64,000 nt of DNA from Hetaerina americana (GCA_022747635.1 JAKTNV010000003.1:30050551-30114550), one strand, 5' to 3'. Numbered from the stretch's first letter, positions 34,428-47,474 are shown. Program-made: numbers and translations. The notes: generated from the letters alone by a model not told the origin.

Positions 34428-35562
34428 ATGTTCCAGTTGATGCAGTTTTTCCAGATTTTTAAAGAGCTTTCGACGCGGTGTCTCATTGGAAGCTGCACTT
34501 ATACTACAAGTCTAGCATGCATTGATAAAAATATTCTCGGCTGGATTAAAGACTTTTTGAGTGGTCAAGTACAAAAATTAGTCATTGATGGTTTTTGCAC
34601 TGATGCATTCGAAGTAACTTCAGGTGTTCCCTAGGAAAGCGTCATCCGACCGCTTTTACTCCTCCATTACATTGACGACATAAAAACCGTAGTAGTAAGT
34701 TTACGGGAGGCGACCGACAGCTAAGGTCATTTGCGCCATAAGGGATGGATGGGAAAGGAAGGGTGGAGAGAAACCCGACGTCGGCATTACCCTACTCTTA
34801 TTGAAAGGCGTATTTAATAGAAATACGATATTACTTGCCAAAGATGAAGTCGTTTACAGAAATATCCGCATTCCTGAGCATAAAGTAGCATTAGCAGATG
34901 GCCTTAATGCACCACATGGCAAAATTTAATTAAATTTAAAAATTAAGTAGGCAACGATGATTTTTTTCACTACGAGTAGTTCTTGTACGAACGCCTACTA
35001 CTCCAAAACAAACTAAATAGGCTAAATAAAGTGTATACTCGATGAAATATTTAGGCGTTACCATTACTCGCGACCTCTCCAGGGTGATACATACTCGTAT
35101 ACGGGGAACACATAAACAAGCTTACAAAATACAGAAATATATTTGAAGAGTATCGGGGAAATATGACGAGAAGGTGCTGGAAAAGGAAAAAGAAATCCAT
35201 CGCCAGTTGGGCCTCATTTAGAATGTACTGCTAATGTATATGATCCTCTTGAAGTTGTATTGATTATCAAATTAAATCGCGTGCAGCGTAAGCTAGATTT
35301 GTGAAAAGTTGTTATGATAAACTTAGTAGCGCATCTAGATTATTTCAGGAACTAGGTTGGGAATCACTCACTCATGGAGCGAAGGTTAAATTACAGATTG
35401 AACATCTTGCATAAATTAAAAGGTCTCTTTAGCGATGTTGTTGGAAATGTATTATTAGACTCATTCTCTAACGAAAGGAGAGATCATGACAGTAAGATTA
35501 GAGAGATCGACGGTAGAACCGACATATTAAGATGCCATTTTTCCTTCCTTCATGGACGATAA
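34428..35562 (+). pseudogene. LINE copy A reverse transcriptase remnant
   Basis: Recognisable words are GWIKDFLSGQVQKLVIDG (about 34540) and, after an insertion at 34706-34810, LLAKDEVVYRNIRI (about 34831). There the catalytic FADD box has become LAKDE. A C-terminal part (WESLTHGAKVKLQIE-like, about 35360) follows. Several stops and frame changes are present. Confidence 0.65.
34706..34810. mobile_element. About 105-bp insertion in the LINE reverse transcriptase
   Basis: Comparing copy A with copy B shows extra sequence in A just before the catalytic box: GGCGACCGACAGCTAAGGTC to ACTCTTATTGAAAGGCG. It is GC-richer than its host. No target duplication is clear. It may be a small SINE-like repeat. 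Confidence 0.45.
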
Positions 35563-35600
35563 GAGCCAAGAATAACTGTAAGCGACCGCGCTATTGGTAA

Positions 35601-38559
35601 AAAAGTACTTTCTTTTTTATTCTAAGTAGCCTTTCATGCTGTCCAGATATCATTACGGCCCGTCTTCCGCAACCAACAAGCATAACGAATCCTGCTTTTA
35701 AAACGGTCTCGCCTTCGACAATATTTTGGCCACTTGTCTCTCACAAATGCCTCAGTACTTCCTCAAACAATACACATACTTTTTTCCTCATTTTGATATC
35801 TGGAATCGAATGTGGTGACTCGAACTTATCCAAATAATTGCACGTACTATCGCTGCACTGCGCTCAATTTGTTACACAATGTGGTTTATGTTTATCCTCG
35901 AAGCATCGATCATTTTGATAAATAACTTCAGCGCCGACATTGCCGCTTTCGGTAACTGGAGTCCCCCATATCTGTTGCCTCATATAAATCACCAGTAAAG
36001 ACCTGTTAGAGTTACTCCTGTATCCTACAGCATTCAACTCCTAAACGTAAGAATTATATTTAAACCTTCAATCGTGCCTCGCGGCGTCGCATGCATGGAT
36101 GTGCGTCATATTCTTTGATTTTTATAAAATTAACTCCTTAGTCGACATTCATCAGAATTATGAATATTAAGTCCCTCACAGCAGTATCCTTGACTAAGTG
36201 TCTTCAATTTTCGCCGTCCCTACTTGCCCCTAAGAATAACTGTAAGTCCCTAAAAGCTATCACTTTAGTCGTCATTTTCTTCATCGATGTAAAACTAACT
36301 CATGAGGGAAAGTTGAGTGATGTAGATATTCTGTCTGCTTCTCACATTGGATAGAAATAGAATGAAATCAGTGAACTCCGAGCCCCCCGCGAGCTGAAAC
36401 GCATTAGATCGAAACCTAAATTAGCTCGTAAGTTCGTCAAGAAGTTCAACTGCGAAGTTATTAAGTCCGCATTAAAGTGAGGCATAATATTTTGTGGAAT
36501 AAATTGTACGATATTATTTAGTTCGTTTCTAGAAGAGGTTACATGGGTTCTCGTTTAAAGGAAACAGAATATTCGGAACCTAAATTACGTAAGAAGCTGA
36601 GTTAGCGGGTCTACGGGTCTTGAAGGTGCATGAATGACAATAATGTTATTTTGTGTAGTTGCGTGTTTGGAAAACTTCGTGCAATGCCTACTATCTTGTA
36701 ATAAATGCAAGGTTATTAAATACGGACAGCCATCTATAGCATATAAAAACTAAACAGAAGTACTACAGTCTGCACTTTAGTGAACGAGTATATCAGAATG
36801 ATTTCTGGATTTGTGGGTGTCTAAAAATAAATTAGTCAGTCCGCTTTTCGTTCATCCACTTCTTTAAAGCAAACGAGAACCTATTACTATTTTAATATTT
36901 TTTAGGGTGGGGAAAGGGTATGATGACTCATATAGTGTTGACAAAAAGACGTTTTGTGCCGATAATAATTGATGAAATCATATCTGTATGAAAGGTCAGT
37001 TGTTAACAGTTCTCCGACTTGAATATAGCTCAAAAAAAGATGGTTGTACTTCAGGCGCATTAACCACAGACCGGAGAGGTAATGCTCCTGTTTTTCTCCT
37101 GTTTTATGCGCCGGAGACCTCGGAAGACTTGTAAAAGGATAAAATAGTCGCTTAAACTAATAATAGAGTTGCTGTGATGTCGAGGAGCATTAAGGGTTAC
37201 AGACAAAAAACACGTGGACGCTTCCTTGTTCATAGGTTAACTCTGGTTCTTTCAAAATCAACCTGCTTCTTTAATCTGTCAAAGTTATTTTTGTTTCCCT
37301 TTTCGGGCCCTGTAGCTTTTTCAGTAAAACACCAGGCTTTTTCGAAATGATCCAGGCTTTAGACACCTGTGCAAAAGAGAGGCTTCAAATCCTTTCTCTA
37401 ACCCGATGGAACGATTATTTGAGACCATGAACGAGTACAAAAATATCATCAGTGAGATACTGGAATTTTTTTCTGGCAATGAAAATTATGAATGGGACTG
37501 TAAAACTGTCTTTACGACTTACTTGTTTTGTATGACTTTTTTTTGATTTTTTTCTCATTTTAGTCTACTCTTCTTCTAATATTTTAATTCAAATAATGAA
37601 GAAATATAGGTACCTTGAATGCTGCAATAATAAAATTAAACTCCACATTGAGAAGTTAAAGAGGAAATTGCATTTGTTCTGTGAGCGTATTCACAAGTTA
37701 TCTTTTCAGAAAGCAGCTTCAAGAAAAATGAAAGGATTAAAACTCATGGAAGGACATTCTAGATTTACAATAATATAATGGATTAACAGTATAATGGATA
37801 TTAGAAGTCAGATAGATTCAGCGGCTTTCAGCGCTGCGTGTTGTTAAGCCTTTTAAATACAATAAAATCACAACAATTTGAATTATTCTTTCTCGATCAG
37901 GTACTATCCTTCTTAAAAGAAAGCTATAAAAGTTTTTGAAGTGAAAACTTCTTATGCGAGGTCCGCTTCCCCGGCTTTTCTAGATGGGTAGTGATTTCGT
38001 GAGAGCTGCGTATTGTACTCGTAAGATTCGACTGCGTGATGTCCCGTTACGCGGCTGGTTATTATTTTTGTTCATCTAATTGACATAAACAAGGGTTCGA
38101 TTACAATGTTATTATTTTCAAACCCCCGCCTACTCCGTCTTCGAGGGTGTTAACTTGTAGTTGGGGTTGTTAGTCCTTCCCACACCCCACTTTCCCTTCA
38201 AATATTTGGTCGGAAAAGCGCTAACCCTTACTATAAAGGAGATACAGCTCATCCTTCCTTAACTTAAAGGAATCTGTAATTAATACTAATCAAATCAGAG
38301 GCAAGCATTACAGATAAACAATATAATTATTCCTCTTACAAATGCACGTAGGATTACATCTGTATCAAACCTTTTCATGCGCATTAAACATTAAACTAAT
38401 CCTTAGTCGTAAATATTTACGTTGCTATCCATAACATTTTGGTCCCAACAGCAATAAAGGGATACTTTTGAAACAATTAAAAAATCGAATAACGCTATTC
38501 TTTCACCTATCATACGAGTAGTTAATTGGCAGTAATTTATTCGAAATTAGTCTGTTAAG
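35601..38559. other. AT-rich, no gene seen
   Basis: I see no recognisable coding or RNA feature. A 60-codon lysine-rich frame at 37596-37778 has no domain. Confidence 0.45.
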
Positions 38560-38629
38560 GGCTTCGAATTGAGTGTACTCCATACAAATACTCTCCCTTG
38601 CTATATGTTGGCGTGACATGGACTGTGAA

Positions 38630-39042
38630 AAACCGAGAAGAAAAGAAAGGGGGCCTTTGAAACGTGGTGCTATATAGGGATGGGAGGGAGGGATAAGTTG
38701 GACAGGGCGATTGAAGAATGAAGTATTGAGGGAAGAGGCCCCTGCGGAAGACATTAAAAAGAAGGAGGGACACGTGGGCTGGTCATCTGCTGCGGCGAGA
38801 AGGATTGGTGTACACCATTCTAGAAGAGACTATAAACGAAAAAAAAACTACAGAGGATGACCCAGATTGGACAATGTGAAGCAGATGATGGAGTACATGG
38901 GATGTGGTAGGTTTTTGTAACTAAACAGGATTGGAAGATGATAGAAAGATGTAGAAGCCTGTCGCAAACCAATCCTAAAGTTAAAGAAGATGAATTGAAT
39001 CGGAGGTAACAGTGATGGCAACATTGGTAACGCAAATAAAGA
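38630..39042 (+). mobile_element. LINE 3' coda remnant
   Basis: Broken frames read EGHVGWSSAAARRIGVHH (about 38766), KRKKNYRG, then PRLDNVKQMMEYMGCGR (about 38860), which resemble the C-terminal end of LINE proteins (GH-type coda, RGRPR-like block). It is different from the RTE-like family at 910-3835. Confidence 0.55.
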
Positions 39043-39182
39043 ACACGTAAAATATACGAAGAATTCTGCATGTCCGGGTTTTCACCGCGTTGTTGTTTGA
39101 AGCCGACAACAGTTTCGCCGAAGTTTCATCCGGCGTCTTCAGGTCGAAGAGGCACGCACGCAGCCATACACGTAAAATATAC
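39043..39182 (-). mobile_element. 110-bp insertion with 15-bp target duplication and hammerhead-like motif
   Basis: The 15-mer ACACGTAAAATATAC occurs at 39043-39057 and 39168-39182. The intervening 110 bp is GC-richer. On the minus strand it has CTGAAGA (39142-39136), a CGCCG/CGGCG stem (39135-39131 and 39120-39116) and AAAC after it. This is a CUGANGA-stem-GAAA order as in Penelope-associated hammerhead motifs. No coding sequence is present. Confidence 0.75.
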
Positions 39183-40289
39183 CTTTACAAATTAATTGCA
39201 TATTTCTTAAATAATCGACCGCTCAACTAAAATCATTCTTATTCCACAAGAAATGGAAAAGAGCGCGTTAACTTATGGAAAGGTAAACTATTCTCCTGAT
39301 TAGGATCTCAACGAAAATTAAAATAATTTTTCCGGGGTATCCATGTCTGTAGAGGCAAATGGCAGTTTATCACATATCTCTTAGTCAAACCATTTCAGAG
39401 ATACAGGAGTACACGGACAAACACTTCTAAAATTGTATATAAATGATAGAAGATAATTTTTCCTAGCTCAAAATAGGAAACTGATTCTATCGTGGCTACG
39501 TTGAAGGATTCCTGGATTTCCACATAGTTCGAAGATTCATCGAAATGAAAAGGGGAATTTGGTCGGAGGTCGGACCACATCCCATGATCTCATTGTAAGT
39601 CACGTTACAATCAGTAACTAAAAATAAACTGGCCTTATGATACAATTTGCCGAGAACATCTGAAATATTGAAGTAGGGAACCAAAAAGTCAATATATCAC
39701 TATGAGAGACAATAAACCACGTCTTAACCGGAAGCTGCGTTAAGGAAAAGTTAAACGAAAGTATATCTCGTGCCAACAATCGTTATGGCTTGATAAGGCA
39801 GGCTGAAGGCTACCGCGTTCAAGCAATTAGAAGCAGTGGCTATAGGCAGGGCATATAAATTGTAAAATTAAAAGAAGCCAAAGATGTTCACAGCGCGGAT
39901 GGCCGAACAAGGTGAGAAGTAGATAGCAAGCACGACGGGAAACCAGGTGAGAAAGGTTGAAGATGGTCGCATTATGTTTGCTAGTTTACTTTCACTCTGG
40001 CCTTAATTTCAGCATACGAGATTTTAAGTAGCTAATATTCTATTCCGACGCTTGAAGCCTCGGCGACAAAGAACATGCTTTTACAGCGCTGCTATTGATA
40101 TGAAATGGAGGAACGAGGTGACTGATGGCGATATGCATCAGAGATGGAGCAATTTAAGGGGCGTAGTTTGACGAACTTACGACGTAACTAAAAATTGATG
40201 TTTCCAGCCTTGCAATTCAGTCCATTCATTCAGTCGCTATAATCTTGCTAAATCAGCTTCTCCCCTTTTATCTTAAAACCCTATTTACA
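39183..40289. other. No gene seen
   Basis: AT-rich, with frames of about 60 codons on the minus strand (39395-39684) that have no recognised motif. Confidence 0.45.
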
Positions 40290-41665
40290 TGAATATGCTC
40301 AAGTAAGAGGAGTTTAAGCTCCCATGGCACCCTTGAATTTAACACCAACATATTACCCTAATGGGACGATCGTTCGCTACTCGTGTGGGTGGACACATTT
40401 AAGTGCAATTTTGCATAACCTTGCACATATAGTTGCTAGTTCGATTGTGAGACACCTCGATAATCAGAAGTTATTAATGAAAAATCAGCACGGTTTCCGA
40501 AAAAGTAGATCCTGCGAGACGCAACTTGCACTTTTTGTTCATGATATTATTATTTCGGGAGAGAGCATTATTTTAGGGGACACAATTTTAAGAAAGCCTT
40601 CGACAAAGTATCTCACAGTAAACTACTCGCAAAGCTAGAAGAATATGGCATAGATAAAAATATCCGGGGTTGGGTTAAAGACTTTTTGAATGGTCGAGTT
40701 AAAAGAGTAGTGACTGATGGAGTTAGCTCAAATGCAGTAGAAGTTACTTCAGGTGTTCCCCAGGGATGTATCATCGGACCTCTTTTATTCTACTTTACAT
40801 TAACGACATTGATTCCGTAGTGACTGGTAAGATATATTTATTTGCTGGTTATGCAGTGGTTTACCGTAATATCCGTGATCCTGCGGAAACAGCAGTGCTG
40901 TCAGATGACCTTAATGCCACTCTTTTTACAATTAGAATTAAACGTAAAAAAGAGCGTAATCATAAATTTATGGAAAAAGAGCATTTCCCACCCGAACGCC
41001 TACATCATTGGGAACACCGAAATGGAATGTGTAGACTCAATTAAATACCTAGGCGCTACCCTCACTCACGATCTCTCCTAGGTGAAACGCATACGGGGAA
41101 TATGTGGACAAGCTAACAAAAAATGAGGATTTATTAGAAGAGTACTTGGTAAATGTGATGAAAAGGTCAAAGAGAAATGTAATCTGCCATTGGTTAGGCC
41201 TCATTTAGAATATACTGCAAGTGTATGGGATCCTCTCGTAGTTGAATTAATTACCGAATTGGATCGCGTGCAGCGTAGAGGAGCTAGATTTGTAAAACGT
41301 TGTTATGATAAACTTAGCAGCAAATCCAAAATATAAGAGCAGCTAGGCTGGGAATCACTCACGAAGCGAAGGTTCAATTACAGCTCGAAGCTCTTGCATA
41401 CATTGGAGGGAGGTCTCTTTAGCAGTGATGTTGAAAACATATTATTACCTCCATCGTATCACGGTTGGAGAGATCATGCTAGTAAAATTAGAGAAATTAA
41501 GTCTAGAACAGATCGATTTACGATGTCATTTTTTCCACGAACGATAGGGAATCATAATAACATTGTTCGACCGCGGTAGGGTAAAATTATCCTGGTGTGT
41601 ATTCACCCCCTGCCATACACCCTAGCGGTGGCTTGCAGGGTATATGCAAATAAAAAAATGCCTAG
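40290..41665 (+). mobile_element. Decayed CR1/Jockey-like LINE, copy B (5'-truncated)
   Basis: It carries a reverse transcriptase remnant and the 3' end. Words in several frames: NQHGFRKSRSCETQLALFVH (about 40483), VTSGVPQG (about 40744), IKYLGATLTHDLS (about 41040), RPHLEYTASVWDPLVVELI (about 41200) and RDHASKIREIKSRTD (about 41470). The end GGTGGCTTGCAGGGTATATG (41628-41647) before A-rich sequence is typical of this LINE type. Confidence 0.85.
40466..41579 (+). pseudogene. LINE copy B reverse transcriptase, catalytic box lost
   Basis: The reverse transcriptase reads in at least three frames. The site of the catalytic box at 40841-40852 codes FAGY instead of the family's FADD, so both catalytic aspartates are replaced. 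The protein would be inactive even if frames were repaired. Confidence 0.75.
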
Positions 41666-42979
41666 ACACTCGAAAAGAAAAACAATTTTATAAAACTACT
41701 GATTTATCAATGTTTGCTTCCAAATCCTCTTTTTTTTCTTTATCTTCCTTTGATCTCCTTCGGAGATGTTAACCTTTTCTAGTATTTCCACAACCTTGAC
41801 CTTGTCCCTCCTCCCCATATTTTTGACCAAGTCTGATTCGTTTAAAATACGTTCTACTTGTCCCCTCCACTCTCTCTTCCTATCAACTATTCCCTCCACC
41901 AACTTCGTCGCCGTTGTATTTGTCGTAGGCATACGAGATGTGAAGAGCAACAGCAATTCCGAGACCGGGACCCGTCTACCCCCCTGACTACTATCCGCCT
42001 GTGTAAAGCCTCGCGATCCCGCGTAATAAAAATCTTTTGAGCTGAACTTAAATTACTTCTTCACATTGATATATGACGGGGACGTGCCAAAATATTGTTC
42101 GGTGAATAGATATTATAGTGTACTATACAAAGATATTTTATTTGCGAAATGAGATAAGTTCACCACAAATCGACGCCTGAGACCTTTAAATACGAGCCCT
42201 TTATCGTATATTCGTCTTATTCTTTACGATTTATCTTATTTCTAACGATTTTGTACATTTATATTCATTTGGTGATAATGCATGCAGAAGTAAACGCATT
42301 TGATAATGCGTAATATTTTCTTTAAAATATTGAAACACAAACGAACTGGAGAATGACCTTTGAAATTTGGCTTCAATTTACAAAATTTTGCCAACTCCAT
42401 TGGAGTAGGCTGAGCCTTGGAGCCTTTGTGGACTTTGCTAACGATTGGAACTGAAAATACAGGAGACGACCGCCTGAATTTATATTATAATTCGAATGAT
42501 GCTGCTATTTAAGGTAAATGATATAAGTTCAACAGAACCTACATGAAAAATTCAGCATATACAAGCTTTGATAGATTAATCAAACAAAATATTTAGCAGT
42601 TCGTGGGGAATTTTGCCATTTAATTAGAGCTCGATCGACTTCGCTTCTTATGATGATGCGTCTTTTGAAATATGAAGAACAAAAGGGAAGGGCACAATTT
42701 TTTTAATTCATAACCTTGCGGTGAGAAGGAGGTTCCATCGTATAGGCTGAAACTGACAGGCACTGTGATGGCCGAAGAATCGCGATTAGAATGAATTTGA
42801 CAGGTGTAATTTTAAATCTTCAACTCAACTTGACACTCAGTAATTTTGCTGTGATAGCGCCCAATTTCTCGTTTTACCCCTTGAGCCGGCACATTTGGAT
42901 TGACTCAAGGTAAAAGCATGGCTATGATCTTTTGATGTTGACGTGAGTACAGAGTTCCGAGTTTTGTGGAACGTATGAT
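41666..42979. other. No gene supported
   Basis: A minus-strand frame at 41696-41956 (86 codons) is K/E/R-rich with no recognised domain. The rest is AT-rich. Confidence 0.4.
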
Positions 42980-43950
42980 TACAAGGTCTGTTCAAAAAGT
43001 ATCGCGAATTTTGAATTTTCGCGGGTTACGTTTTTTTATTTCCGATTTTTTGTGGTGTTATGTAGGTACTTATGCCTCTTACTTATGCCAAACATTTTGG
43101 CCAATATGAATGTTCAGTTAATTGTTGACAGCTGCTTTGCTTGGACGAGTTTTTGCTTGCCTTCGATTTTTGCCAAAATATCTGTATCAAATTTTGTTTG
43201 AAAAAAGAAATTAAGTGCGCGGACGCACTCCGAATGTTGACTGTGGCATATGGAGACGCTACCTTGGACCGAAGCAACGTTTATCAGTGGTATAAAATGT
43301 TCTCAGAGGACTGAGAAGATGTGAACGACGAAGAGCGTGCCAGACGCCCGAGCAAGTCAACAACAGAGGAAAACATTGATGAAGTGAAGAAAATAGCTGT
43401 GGCCAATCGTCGAATCACCGTTAGATAAGTTGCTGAGGACCTAAACATATCGAGTTTGGAGTCACGGGAATGGCACGAGTGGCTCGCGCCATTCCCGTGA
43501 CCCGTGCCTATGACACGGGTCGCCGCGAAATTCGTACCAAAATTGCTCAATTTCGACCAAAAACAGCAACGCTATGAAAGCATTGCTAATGAGGTATTGG
43601 ACTCTGTCTGCGATGACTCAAATTTGCTCCAGAGGGTCATAACTGGTTTATGGTTATGACGTGGAAACTAAAGCTCAATCATCCCAATGGAAGCTGCAGC
43701 ACGAGCCTAGACCGAAAAAAGCGCGCGAAGTTCGGTCGAATGTAAAAGTTTTGCTTACAGTTTTCTTCGATTGCAGGGGCATGGTGCATCATGAGTTCTT
43801 GCCACAGGGTAGAACGGTAAATAAGGAATATTACCTGCAGGTTATGCGCAATTTGCGCGAAGCAATCCACCACAAACGCCCGGATTTGTGGAAGAACAAA
43901 AATTGACTTTTGCACCATGACAACGCCCAATGAGTGCTGGCTTTCCACTG
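42980..43950 (+). mobile_element. Mariner-like DNA transposon, 3'-truncated and dead
   Basis: A TA at 42980-42981 precedes the terminus CAAGGTCTGTTCAAAAAGTA. The transposase starts near 43195 with CADALRMLTVAYGDATLD and VYQWYKMFSED. It continues with NDEERARRPSKSTTEENIDE (about 43324) and after a foldback KAQSSQWKLQHEPRPKKARE (about 43667) to KRPDLWKNKN and LLHHDNAQ (about 43909). Stops lie at about 43312, 43425 and 43904. The end after 43950 is unrelated sequence, so the last third and the right terminus are missing. Confidence 0.85.
43461..43525. repeat. Double fold-back inside the mariner
   Basis: Arms 43461-43479 and 43483-43501 are reverse complements with one mismatch in 19 and a 3-nt loop. 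A second hairpin, GACCCGTG/CACGGGTC (about 43499-43522), follows. The foldback replaces the expected transposase sequence between NIS and AAKF. Confidence 0.8.
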
Positions 43951-45839
43951 TGGACCGGGGTTTAAATCAGGGCAGTGGCAGATGTTTCAGTTTCATTGCG
44001 ATTCCCAATTGAGTAGTTATAGTTGTGTGGAGCACATTAAGTGCGATAAGTTGCTCGTAGGGTGAGACGTTGAAAGGTTGCGGAAGTAGGGTGCTTCCAA
44101 ATACGCCTTGGTCTACCTCTCGAGTAATATTTTTCAAAATATTTAACGAGATGCGTCCGCTCACTTTGGGAACTTCAATTACACTCCTTCTATTATCAAC
44201 TTAGCCAACATGAAGGTAACGGGCGACTTGAATGTTGCAGCTTTCCCTTGCAAGACCCGGTATCACTCACAACAATCCACGCTTGATCTCCGATAATTTC
44301 CTGATTGGACCATTGTGTGGGTTCGTCCTACCAAATTGAACAGTAATTCGTGGAAAAGGAGAATTTTAAGGTCATAATATGCTCATCTAACCACAAGGAT
44401 CAATGAATATGGATGGGTGTTATGTCTCATTATTAATATTGATAAGGAATAATTGCTAAGCATCCACAAACTGTTGTCGGAACCAGGCTAAAAACCGTAT
44501 CGCCATGAATGCCATCACTATTAGTATCGAGTTAAAGACCAAGGTAGGCTAACAAGACTATCTCATTTTTAATCGCATGGAATTATCTGGAAAGTTATTA
44601 ATTATTTTCAGGTTTAATAACTTATGATATCTTATTCTAAAAATAATGAACTTTTAAAGTCGCTTATTATGTGAAACTTTAAATCGTCCTTATAACAACT
44701 GATAGAAATCTCACATAGATAAGTAGAAAGGATGAATACCGTAAGCCCTCAGCATTCCGATTGACCAATTGGATATGAGTGAATACTCATACTTTTCGTT
44801 CGCTGAAAAAATTATAATGAACACTAAGTTCGAGCTAAGTATTGCATATACTTCAATGATCCGGAATGTAACTAATGACAGGTCAAAAATGAATTATTTA
44901 ATAGTTTTGAAGATTTAAAATACACTTTGTTCCCTAAACCATGATGAACACTTAGAGGGTTATTTTGGAAAATTATAAATTGTAATAAGCATTGTTTGAA
45001 TTCTATCTCTCTGTAATTATTTTATTTTTAAAGAAAGATTATTACTGAGCCTTTCTTAAGTTTATCATCACAATAATTTAATGGTAATTGATTTTCAGCG
45101 ACTCTTATAATGTCTATAATTGAATAACTTGAATACGCATTTCAAGAATAAAATTAGTCTACATACGTCTTAGGATTGCTCCGTAAGATCAGGGATGAAT
45201 ACCTCCAGAAAACTGGCAAAAAGGTCGCTTGGGGATAGATAGACATCTTTATTCGGGCGAAATTGAGACCATAAGGTCCCTTCTTCCGTTTAGCCCTTAA
45301 GATGGAGGAGAGGGGATGTAAATTTTTGGGTCAATTTTGTTGTGGAATATCCGTCTTGCAATTATCTTACATCTACAAGTATATTCCAGTAATATTTTGC
45401 AAAGTGCTGCAAGGGCGTGTAGCGGGAGGTGCTGAGGCAGCAGTCATTTATGCAAAAATTTGAATACATATTTTTGCATTTATGTGCAAACAAACGTTAA
45501 AATTACGCACACTTCAATGAATATATATGTAGTTGTACTTATACATAAACAAACGTACAATTGCATTCATAAATGCGTATCTACACCATGCAATAATGTG
45601 TGTATTCAAGTAAATCTTTAAATATTGAATTTTTAAAGTTATAATGAAGACTTTACCACTACAATGCAGTTCATGGTGCAGGGTACAATACAGTACATAC
45701 CCCCTCGCCAGGGAAGCAGAGACGTTTCAAGGAAGAACGCAAGTAATGCAAGTAGTCAAGGGGGCAGACATCCCGGGGTTTCTCTGGAATTTACGAAACG
45801 TGGGTGGAGTGCAGTAGTCGAGAAGCACTAACGTGAGGC
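43951..45839. other. No gene seen
   Basis: AT-rich sequence without recognised features. A short frame at 43967-44164 on the minus strand is not recognised. Confidence 0.45.
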
Positions 45840-45975
45840 ACCGAATGGAATGCAAATTTATTTATATTTATTTATTTCGCAATAATCCGAAAACAGCCCT
45901 TCGGCATTTACATCGAACTATTTAACAATAATATAACGATAGACAATTACAACCACCCTAATATTTGGGACGCCG
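45840..45975 (-). repeat. AT-rich LINE-like tail (reverse)
   Basis: A TTTA-rich stretch (45855-45877) followed by CCGAAAACAGCCCTTCGGCA resembles an inverted LINE 3' end with an (AAAT)n-type tail. No coding part is recognised. Confidence 0.35.
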
Positions 45976-47474
45976 AAATCAACAGTCGATTCCATAATTC
46001 AAGCCTATTTTATCGATATCTATTGTTTCTTCTGAATGAGACGTTCCATCAAAGGTGACAAATTCCGTTGATGGGTTATTTTAATGATGAGAAACTTTGT
46101 CCGGTGGACGATATTAAAAGGATATCCAAAAAGTATAGAGGAAATATACGTGATAAAATTCCTATCGAATATGGGTTCACTCATTTTCAGTCTTCTGCTT
46201 TTTACTTAATAATAATGCATTTAAGCTGCCATGGATATTAATAATTTTCATGAGGTTCCGATGAAAATTGGATTTCTGTTCGTCTTTTCGGTGGATTTCG
46301 TCCACAATGGAGGGAGAGTAATAGGGCAACGGGGAGTTGCACGGCCCTGGGAAAATTACAGATGTGGGTTGTGGCCGGAAGGGCTGGAATAGTAGAAAAG
46401 GAAGAGAAGGATGGAAAGGAGAGAAGATTTAACTGAAGGTATAGAGAGATACGTAACAGCATCTGAATGAGTGAAGGCATTGACATGACAGATGATCCAC
46501 AAAGTGGGTGTGGAGTCCCTTGAACAAGAACAAAAAACATTTAACGTATAAATGTTGTACAACCATGGTGGTCTCACTCACATTAAAGTCGCACGAAAGT
46601 CTTTCTTTACCCTTGCAGAATTTTTAAACGAAACACTTCCCTCTTGCAACTTAATTGCCATTTATTACCATATGTCTGTGGTTTCCAAATATTTTGGTTC
46701 GTGCCTCACATCAGAGAGAGAGAGAGATGAGAAAAACGCGCCTGGTCTCTCTCAGCGCTTATCTGGTCAAGGTACATAACACGGCAGTATGAGTGACCAT
46801 AAATCGCGCCTCAAGTGGTAAATCTCGGCGTGTCATAACGAAGATGCGCATTAAAAACAATGCTAAGCCTGATGATTTATTTTCCCGCGAGAGAACGATA
46901 TAATTATTTGAAATTGATAACCAAACGAAGTAAAATATTATCTAAATATTTAAAAAAACTAAAAGAAGTAATTACAAATAACAAAATAAATACGCAAATG
47001 ATTGAATACTTAGTTATTGTAACTATTACGTTAAGCCGTGGGATAACTCTCCTTTCAGTTATTTAATTAAAGAGGTTCCACACTCATTTTTATCTGTGGT
47101 CGATGAAATGCTGGCGTCAATTGAAGGATGAGTGACTAAATCATCGCGTAAAAAATTTTCCATTCCCTGATTTTATTCGGGCCCCATCTCTTAGAAACCT
47201 ATCTTATCGTATAAACGCATTATTTAGCATAGACGTACGCTCGGGATTGATCTGATTTATTTAACAAAGCAAAATTAACCTATGCGTCTGCAATTCACTA
47301 CATAATTGGAGATAGTTCAAATGTTTGCCGTCATCGTTTATTGAATGAAACTTAGCACCACATCACGGAGATTTTAAAAACTACTGCAACGAAACAACCC
47401 CGCGGCGCTCTTTTAAAACTTGACAGCTCCAGAATTCGAGTCTCTTATGTGACAATTTAAAGTCAAGTGAGAAC
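45976..47474. other. No gene supported
   Basis: Open frames of 68-100 codons (46238-46540 reverse, 46552-46779 forward) carry no recognised domain. A short GA run lies at 46711-46728. Confidence 0.4.

Larger units (their letters stand above)
32656..35600 (+). mobile_element. Decayed CR1/Jockey-like LINE, copy A
   Basis: Remnants in order are an endonuclease start (NIRSIFENTGELELLLKK, about 32696; LTEHWLTSNE, about 32774), ICGDFNIVPML (about 33349), reverse transcriptase words (DKNILGWIKDFLSGQVQK at about 34528, VTSGVP at about 34616) and the C-terminal part (about 35280-35560). It contains a tRNA-like insertion at 33056-33120 and an unrelated insertion at about 34706-34810. The copy is dead and older than copy B by its number of stops. 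Confidence 0.75.

Noticed and set aside
41696..41956. Minus-strand 86-codon K/E-rich frame as a gene
   Set aside because: No domain is recognised and a forward frame overlaps it; it may be a very old LINE piece, but I cannot support that.
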